The translations under genes were made by a program, and so were the position numbers. Of a stretch of DNA of 5,126 bases, positions 1 through 3,385 are shown piece by piece. The stretch covers positions 1-5,126 of the forward strand of contig JAHBAN010000139.1 of assembly GCA_018500075.1 (NCBI GenBank), written 5' to 3'. The notes below the pieces were generated by a model, which saw nothing but the letters and a program-made list of their open reading frames with translations, was not told where the DNA came from and made no database searches. Numbering within the stretch: the first letter of the stretch is position 1; every line of letters begins with the position of its first letter. The DNA comes from Flavobacteriia bacterium (GTDB lineage: Bacteria > Bacteroidota > Bacteroidia > Flavobacteriales > Flavobacteriaceae).

Positions 1-222
1 GCTAACCGCCCGCCCGTCCATAAGGATACGCGCCGCCCCCGCGCTGCCCGCCCCGAACAAGCGCAAGCTGCTCTTGCGCGCCGCACAGGCCATATCGGTT
101 GTCGCGCCAATCGCCGCCACACCCATCGTGTCGGCAAAACTCACGCGCAGCAAAGCACGCATCCCCTCGGGCACATCCTCATACGTCAGCCCGCTGGCAA
201 ACTCGTGCATCGCCTGTGCCAT
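1..222 (-). CDS. MmgE/PrpD family protein, N-terminal part (cut by window edge)
   Basis: Reading leftward from the ATG at 222-220 gives 74 in-frame codons that run off the window, beginning MAQAMHEFASGLTYEDVPEG. The pattern of an 'aSGLtYeDvPegm' segment (about residues 9-21), then 'sFaDTMGVAaiGA' (28-40) and 'MDGRAVS' (68-74) matches the N-terminal helical domain of the MmgE/PrpD family. That family includes 2-methylcitrate dehydratase, cis-aconitate decarboxylase and related cytosolic lyases or epimerases. The catalytic residues lie beyond the window, so the substrate cannot be assigned. The start is supported by GGGAGAG at 233-227, 4 bases upstream; an in-frame ATG at codon 5 (210-208) is a weaker alternative. 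The gene lies 68 bases downstream of the sulfotransferase gene on the same strand, so they could be cotranscribed, but no functional link is evident. The family call is fairly sure; the reaction is unknown. Confidence 0.82.
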   Translation of the reverse strand, partial: MAQAMHEFASGLTYEDVPEGMRALLRVSFADTMGVAAIGATTDMACAARKSSLRLFGAGSAGAARILMDGRAVS

Positions 223-225
223 AAA

Positions 226-251
226 ACTCTCCCGCGTTTCAGCGCGAGAGT
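226..251 (-). promoter_or_regulatory. Imperfect hairpin enclosing the Shine-Dalgarno of the MmgE/PrpD gene
   Basis: Positions 226-236 and 241-251 form an inverted repeat. On the minus-strand RNA this gives six pairs, one G-G mismatch and three more pairs around a short GAAA-containing loop. The whole GGGAGAG ribosome-binding sequence (233-227) lies in the 3' arm, and the start codon follows after four bases. The hairpin plus UUUU could instead act as a weak terminator for the sulfotransferase gene upstream, but the start codon directly behind the T run makes a translational role at least as likely. The function is inference. Confidence 0.45.
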
Positions 252-290
252 GACAGAGCCAACCGATTTGAAAAGCCCTAAAGTGAAGCC

Positions 291-1109
291 TCAATCGCCG
301 AGCTTGGCATGAACCTCGTCAAGATCGATTTCGCCGATCGGCATCTTGTTGGACGGATCGTTGAAATCATACTTGAACAGCTCGAAATCGCGTTTGAAAA
401 TCTCATAGACCAGATGCATCGACAAATCGTCGAAATAGTCTTCCACATTGTGAAGCCGCTTCGGCCCGTGGCCTTCGCTTTCGTTAAACCGCGGAATTGT
501 CTTGAGGTTTACCTCATGAGGCGTCTCGATCGCGTCGAGCACGCTTTGCATCCCGTCGTTAAACTGCTCGGTCCAGAAAATATTGTCATAGCGCCCGCCA
601 TTGGCGACAAAAGTGCCCACATGGCCCGAGATCGCACTCCAGTGAATGTCAGGGTCCATCGGACGGCGCCATTTGATGGTATCGCGCGCAAACAGAAGAA
701 AGCGCCGGAAACTCCTGATCTGGTCAAACTCGTCCTTGCCATCGTCGCCGCCGACTTCGATGCCGTATTTCTGGATCAGAAGCGGCACAAGATTGCCGCG
801 ATAGCGGCGGCCATTGCGCTGAATTCCGCAAATTTTATCAAAAAAGCTGGAGAGAATCCGCGTGTAAGGGTTTCTCACACAGGTAAACGCATAGGAATTA
901 TGTGTTTTCACATTGGCGTTGATCAGCCCTTGGCTCTCTTCGCGCGCCCATTTGTGCAGGCCCTCTGTCGCATCATGGATATCGCCATCAAAAAACGCTC
1001 CATGATCAGAATAATACATGATTTGGCCGATCGTCGAGCAAGCGCATTTCGGCACAACGCGATACACCACGCTCTCGCTTTCGGTCATCCACGTTCCGGG
1101 AAACCCCAT
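291..1109 (-). CDS. Sulfotransferase, family 2 type (PAPS-dependent)
   Basis: This is a 272-residue protein. A 5'-phosphosulfate-binding loop is visible as V-P-K-C-A-C-S-T-I (residues 19-27, key Lys21 and Ser25/Thr26). A 3'-phosphate-binding motif is visible as F-T-C-V-R-N-P-Y-x-R-x-x-S (75-87, key Arg79 and Ser87). The pair and their spacing are typical of the carbohydrate sulfotransferase family 2 (HNK-1/chondroitin type), which moves sulfate from PAPS to a sugar hydroxyl; bacterial members act on glycans or small molecules. Length fits a complete single-domain enzyme, with no signal peptide or membrane segment seen. The start is set by GGAGG at 1120-1116, six bases upstream of ATG; the stop is TGA at 293-291. 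It is divergent from the glycosyltransferase gene at 1249, suggesting a shared role in making a sulfated glycan (inference). Sampled stretches are more AT-rich than polA. The acceptor is unknown. Confidence 0.88.
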   Translation of the reverse strand: MGFPGTWMTESESVVYRVVPKCACSTIGQIMYYSDHGAFFDGDIHDATEGLHKWAREESQGLINANVKTHNSYAFTCVRNPYTRILSSFFDKICGIQRNGRRYRGNLVPLLIQKYGIEVGGDDGKDEFDQIRSFRRFLLFARDTIKWRRPMDPDIHWSAISGHVGTFVANGGRYDNIFWTEQFNDGMQSVLDAIETPHEVNLKTIPRFNESEGHGPKRLHNVEDYFDDLSMHLVYEIFKRDFELFKYDFNDPSNKMPIGEIDLDEVHAKLGD

Positions 1110-1115
1110 ATTTTG

Positions 1116-1120
1116 CCTCC
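1116..1120 (-). promoter_or_regulatory. Ribosome binding site of the sulfotransferase gene
   Basis: The minus strand reads GGAGG, six bases before the ATG at 1109-1107. This is a near-perfect Shine-Dalgarno sequence and fixes the start codon. It lies four bases downstream of the 6-3-6 inverted repeat at 1125-1139. Confidence 0.8.
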
Positions 1121-1124
1121 TAAA

Positions 1125-1139
1125 GCTGCCCTAGGCAGC
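1125..1139. repeat. Perfect 6-3-6 inverted repeat in the divergent promoter region
   Basis: GCTGCC and GGCAGC flank the spacer CTA. In minus-strand RNA this is a short GC-rich hairpin ending four bases before the sulfotransferase Shine-Dalgarno. As DNA it could be an operator for a dimeric regulator of either divergent gene. Nothing in the sequence decides between these. Confidence 0.5.
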
Positions 1140-1248
1140 GGTACTCGTTATTTTTAATCGCAAAAAAGCAAACATTTCGTGTTTATTCAACTGCACTTCA
1201 CCTTTATCAAGTAAACGGTGTGTCTAACTAGGGGTAAATGTTTCCAAT

Positions 1249-2826
1249 ATGGCAAAAATAGCTTTCATCCTTCTTTGCCATAAAGACCCCGAGGCCATTA
1301 TAAAACAGGCCGAGCGCCTCACCGCTGTGGGCGATTATATGTCGATCCATTTTGACGCCCGCGCCCATCCCGACCACTTCAAAGAGATCAAAGACGCGCT
1401 CGAAAACAACCCGAATGTGACCTTTGCCAAAAAGCGGGTCAAATGCGGCTGGGGCGAATGGTCTCTCGTGCAAGCCACGCTGCTGGCTGTCGAGGCCGCG
1501 GTCGAGGCTTTCCCGCGCGCGACCCATTTTTATATGCTCTCGGGCGATTGCATGGCCATCAAATCGGCCGAATACGCCCATGAGTTCCTCGATCATCTCG
1601 ATGTCGACTATATCGAAAGCTTTGATTATTTCGAGAGCGACTGGATCAAAACAGGCATGAAGGAAGACCGGCTCATCTATCGCCATTTCTTCAACGAGCG
1701 CACCCAGAAGCGCCGTTTTTATGCCGCCTTCAATTTTCAGCGTGTGCTGGGCCTCACCCGCAAAATCCCCGATGACATACAGGTCCAGATCGGCAGCCAA
1801 TGGTGGTGCCTGCGCCGCCGCACCGTCGAATGGATCCTCGATTTCACCAAAAAGCGCCGCGACGTGATGCGCTTTTTCAAAACCACATGGATCCCCGACG
1901 AGACCTTTTTCCAGACTCTCGTGCGCCACCTCGTGCCCGAAAAGGAAATCCGCACTCGCACGCTGACATTCCTCATGTTCACAGACTACGGGATGCCCGT
2001 CACCTTCTACAACGATCACTACGATCTTCTGCTCAGTCAGGATTATCTCTTCGCCCGCAAGATCAGCCCCGAAGCCAAAGAGCTGAAGCGCCGCCTCGGC
2101 CTGCTCTACGCCACCCGCGGCTGGGATTTCAAAATATCCAACGAGGGCGCTTCGCTCTTCAAGTTTCTCACGGGGCGGGGCCGCATTGGCCGCCGCTTCG
2201 GCCTCAGGTTTTGGGAAAACGAAGGCTCCCTTGGCCGCGAGCGCGAGATGCTCATTGTCGTCTGCAAGAAATGGCACGTCGCCAAGCGTCTGGTCGAGCG
2301 GATCCGCAAGATGACCAATGTGCCGTGCATCGAATATCTCTTCAACGAAGAGCCGACAGAGCTGCCTGATCTGGGCGGCATCCAATCGACAATGGACAAA
2401 AGGCACCGCCATCGCCGCGCTCTCGTGCGAATGCTGTTTGACTATTACGAAACCGACCAGCTCGTTATTTGCATTGATCCGAGCAATCTCGACCTGCTCA
2501 ATGACTTCGCGGCCGACCGCGCCAAAACCCGGCTCCTGGAAATCGAGTGCCGCTTCTCCGAGGCGTATCTCACAGGCCACGCCAGACGCGTGGGCCTCGC
2601 CGGCGAGAAAACCCCGAAAGAAACGCTGGAGCGCCTGCTGCCAACAATCCGCGCCGATATGGCCCATGAAAGCGATGCGCTGCGCGATGCCAGTTTTGAT
2701 GGCCACTTCCGGCTCCGCGAAACCGATACAATAGAAACCAACGCCGCCGCCTTGGCCCAATTCCTCGGTGTCACACCCGAAAAAGCCTATGAAATCGCCA
2801 ATATCGACTATCTCTTTGCCGATTGA
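1249..2826 (+). CDS. GT14-type (beta-1,6-N-acetylglucosaminyltransferase-like) glycosyltransferase with C-terminal extension domain
   Basis: This is a 525-residue protein. Residues 1 to about 260 look like a core-2/I-branching (GT14) domain: AFILLCHKDP (5-14), CGWGEWSLVQATL (66-78), HFYMLSGDCMAIKS (93-106), GSQWWCLRR (182-190) and WIPDETFFQTLV (214-225), the last with the Asp-Glu pair typical of the fold. The family transfers N-acetylglucosamine or xylose to a glycan. Residues from about 270 to 525 form a second region with MLIVVCKKWHVAKRLVERI (334-352), which I believe is the roseobacter extension annotated as DUF5928, recalled and not searched. No signal peptide or transmembrane helix is seen, so it is probably cytosolic. 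The start at 1249 is forced: the upstream frame is closed by TAA at 1225 with no other start, yet the nearest purine run, AGGGG (1230-1234), is 14 bases away. It probably works with the divergent sulfotransferase. Donor and acceptor are unknown. Confidence 0.87.
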   Translation: MAKIAFILLCHKDPEAIIKQAERLTAVGDYMSIHFDARAHPDHFKEIKDALENNPNVTFAKKRVKCGWGEWSLVQATLLAVEAAVEAFPRATHFYMLSGDCMAIKSAEYAHEFLDHLDVDYIESFDYFESDWIKTGMKEDRLIYRHFFNERTQKRRFYAAFNFQRVLGLTRKIPDDIQVQIGSQWWCLRRRTVEWILDFTKKRRDVMRFFKTTWIPDETFFQTLVRHLVPEKEIRTRTLTFLMFTDYGMPVTFYNDHYDLLLSQDYLFARKISPEAKELKRRLGLLYATRGWDFKISNEGASLFKFLTGRGRIGRRFGLRFWENEGSLGREREMLIVVCKKWHVAKRLVERIRKMTNVPCIEYLFNEEPTELPDLGGIQSTMDKRHRHRRALVRMLFDYYETDQLVICIDPSNLDLLNDFAADRAKTRLLEIECRFSEAYLTGHARRVGLAGEKTPKETLERLLPTIRADMAHESDALRDASFDGHFRLRETDTIETNAAALAQFLGVTPEKAYEIANIDYLFAD

Positions 2827-2851
2827 TCCGCCTGCGCCCCCGCCCTATACT
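2823..2851 (+). promoter_or_regulatory. Sigma70-like promoter for the zinc-finger gene
   Basis: TTGATC (2823-2828) and TATACT (2846-2851) are separated by exactly 17 bases, matching 4/6 and 5/6 of the sigma70 consensus. The -35 box overlaps the stop codon of the glycosyltransferase gene (2824-2826). A transcript starting near 2858 would have a short leader containing AAGGA (2873-2877), nine bases before the ATG at 2887. It is the best promoter match in the window. Confidence 0.6.
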
Positions 2852-2886
2852 ATCTGCAATATCAGGCGCGTGAAGGACAAGACCAC

Positions 2887-3066
2887 ATGACAACTCAAGC
2901 CCCGGAAACCAAGATTGTTGACAGCTATCGCGTGGCCTGTGACGGCGGCGAAGGCGCATTGGGCCATCCCCGTGTCTGGCTTCAGATCCCGAACGAGCAT
3001 GGCTGGGTCGAATGCCCTTATTGTGACTGCAAGCTGGTGCACAAAGACTTCGAAGGCAAAGTCTGA
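2887..3066 (+). CDS. CHCC-type zinc-finger protein (NDUFS6-like), 59 aa
   Basis: ATG at 2887 and TGA at 3064-3066 give a 59-residue protein. It carries C-D-G-G-E-G-A-L-G-H-P-R-V (18-30) and C-P-Y-C (43-46), so Cys18, His27, Cys43 and Cys46 form the zinc site of the zf-CHCC family. The same 'CDGG-x-GALGHP...CxYC' pattern is in NDUFS6, an accessory subunit of respiratory complex I, and Paracoccus denitrificans complex I is known to carry an NDUFS6 homologue. A role in complex I assembly or stability is therefore plausible but inferred. Additional Cys48 and His52 follow the last ligand. AAGGA nine bases upstream supports the start. It has its own likely promoter (2823-2851) and terminator (3092-3116), so it is probably a single-gene unit, although read-through from the glycosyltransferase gene is possible because no terminator separates them. 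Confidence 0.9.
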   Translation: MTTQAPETKIVDSYRVACDGGEGALGHPRVWLQIPNEHGWVECPYCDCKLVHKDFEGKV

Positions 3067-3091
3067 GCCAGCGCACTTTGCGCAAGAAACG

Positions 3092-3116
3092 GGTCGCCCA
3101 CGGGCGGCCTTTTTTT
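3092..3116 (+). terminator. Intrinsic terminator of the zinc-finger gene
   Basis: GGTCGCC (3092-3098) pairs with GGCGGCC (3103-3109), with one G-U wobble and a CACG loop, followed directly by seven T residues (3110-3116). It sits 25 bases after the stop codon of the zinc-finger gene. A smaller hairpin, GCGCA-CTT-TGCGC (3071-3083), precedes it. It would also end any read-through from the glycosyltransferase gene. Confidence 0.88.
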
Positions 3117-3122
3117 GGCCCA

Positions 3123-3132
3123 AACAGCTGTT
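3123..3132. repeat. 10-bp perfect palindrome AACAGCTGTT
   Basis: AACAGCTGTT is its own reverse complement. It lies seven bases after the terminator and 18 bases before the large inverted-repeat element. It could be a protein-binding site, but a 10-bp palindrome can also occur by chance. Confidence 0.3.
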
Positions 3133-3149
3133 CCTTTGCCCCCGTCAGA

Positions 3150-3294
3150 GTGTTGGGCTATCGCCTGACCGCGGGATGGCGCACAAGACTCTTTGGTAGC
3201 ACTTTATCTCTGCCAAGCCCGCACGCCAATACTGAGGAGCGCCACACTTGCCAAATCGCCAGCCCGACGGGGCGGTCAGGCGATAGCCCGGCAC
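3150..3294 (+). repeat. Large inverted-repeat element with perfect 18-bp arms (MITE/REP-like or structured RNA)
   Basis: GGGCTATCGCCTGACCGC (3155-3172) is matched base for base by its reverse complement at 3272-3289. Outside the arms, GTGTT (3150-3154) and GGCAC (3290-3294) extend the plus-strand RNA stem to 23 pairs using two G-U wobbles. Inside, GGGATGGCG (3173-3181) pairs with CGCCAGCCC (3257-3265) with one mismatch, and TTGGTAG (3193-3199) with CTGCCAA (3210-3216) forms a local hairpin with a ten-base loop. The whole element is about 145 bases. No clear target-site duplication is seen at the ends and no convincing protein is encoded. It may be a non-autonomous mobile repeat or a structured RNA in the polA leader. 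The inverted repeat is certain; its nature is unknown. Confidence 0.75.
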
Positions 3295-3313
3295 CTGCGG
3301 TGCTATTCGGGCT
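3285..3313 (+). repeat. Nested hairpin overlapping the right arm of the large inverted repeat
   Basis: AGCCCG (3285-3290) pairs with CGGGCT (3308-3313), and inside it GCACC (3291-3295) pairs with GGTGC (3299-3303) around a TGC loop, leaving a four-base TATT bulge. It uses bases 3285-3294, which also belong to the long stem, so the two folds exclude each other. No T run follows, so this is not a standard terminator. Confidence 0.55.
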
Positions 3314-3317
3314 GGGC

Positions 3318-3323
3318 GATAAT
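3318..3323 (+). promoter_or_regulatory. Possible -10 box upstream of polA
   Basis: GATAAT matches five of six positions of the sigma70 -10 consensus and lies 62 bases before the polA start, directly after the inverted-repeat region. The bases at -35 distance (around 3295-3300, CTGCGG) fit poorly, so this is a weak guess. If correct, the transcript would start near 3330 and would exclude the large element. Confidence 0.25.
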
Positions 3324-3354
3324 CCTCTTTAAGCGCGGCGCGCAACGTGGCAAA

Positions 3355-3373
3355 CCATAGCCCAGACCTATGG
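3355..3373 (+). promoter_or_regulatory. Leader hairpin touching the polA ribosome binding site
   Basis: CCATAG (3355-3360) and CTATGG (3368-3373) form a perfect six-pair stem with a seven-base loop. Its last two bases are the first two G residues of the polA Shine-Dalgarno GGGGAG (3372-3377), which lies eight bases before the ATG at 3386. The hairpin could modestly affect ribosome access. The regulatory meaning is inference. Confidence 0.4.
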
Positions 3374-3385
3374 GGAGACACGCGC

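Larger units (their letters stand above)
1110..1248. promoter_or_regulatory. Divergent intergenic promoter region between sulfotransferase and glycosyltransferase genes
   Basis: These 139 bases separate two divergently read genes, so promoters for both must lie here or inside the genes. The stretch is clearly AT-rich, with A and T runs around 1150-1167. It contains the inverted repeat at 1125-1139 and a smaller one, AAACA-TTTCG-TGTTT (1170-1184). I could not find a convincing -35/-10 pair in either direction, so no precise promoter is placed. Confidence 0.5.

Noticed and set aside
309..1157. Long plus-strand frame (282 codons) opposite the sulfotransferase gene
   Set aside because: Its translation shows no recognisable family, whereas the minus strand has both PAPS-binding motifs and a proper ribosome binding site.
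1228..2760. Long minus-strand frame (510 codons) opposite the glycosyltransferase gene
   Set aside because: The sequence is rich in Ala/Gly/Glu with no domain pattern, as expected opposite a high-GC gene; the plus strand carries clear GT14 motifs.
3107..3120. GGCC-T7-GGCC as a separate dyad
   Set aside because: GGCC is self-complementary, and the T run is explained by the terminator.
3150..3294. Insertion sequence or CRISPR repeat
   Set aside because: No transposase gene, no clear target-site duplication and no regularly spaced direct repeats are present.
3078..3332. Two 84-codon frames across the intergenic region (plus 3078-3332, minus 3145-3399)
   Set aside because: They run through the terminator or the inverted-repeat element, lack good ribosome binding sites and show no protein family; they look like by-products of the structured DNA.
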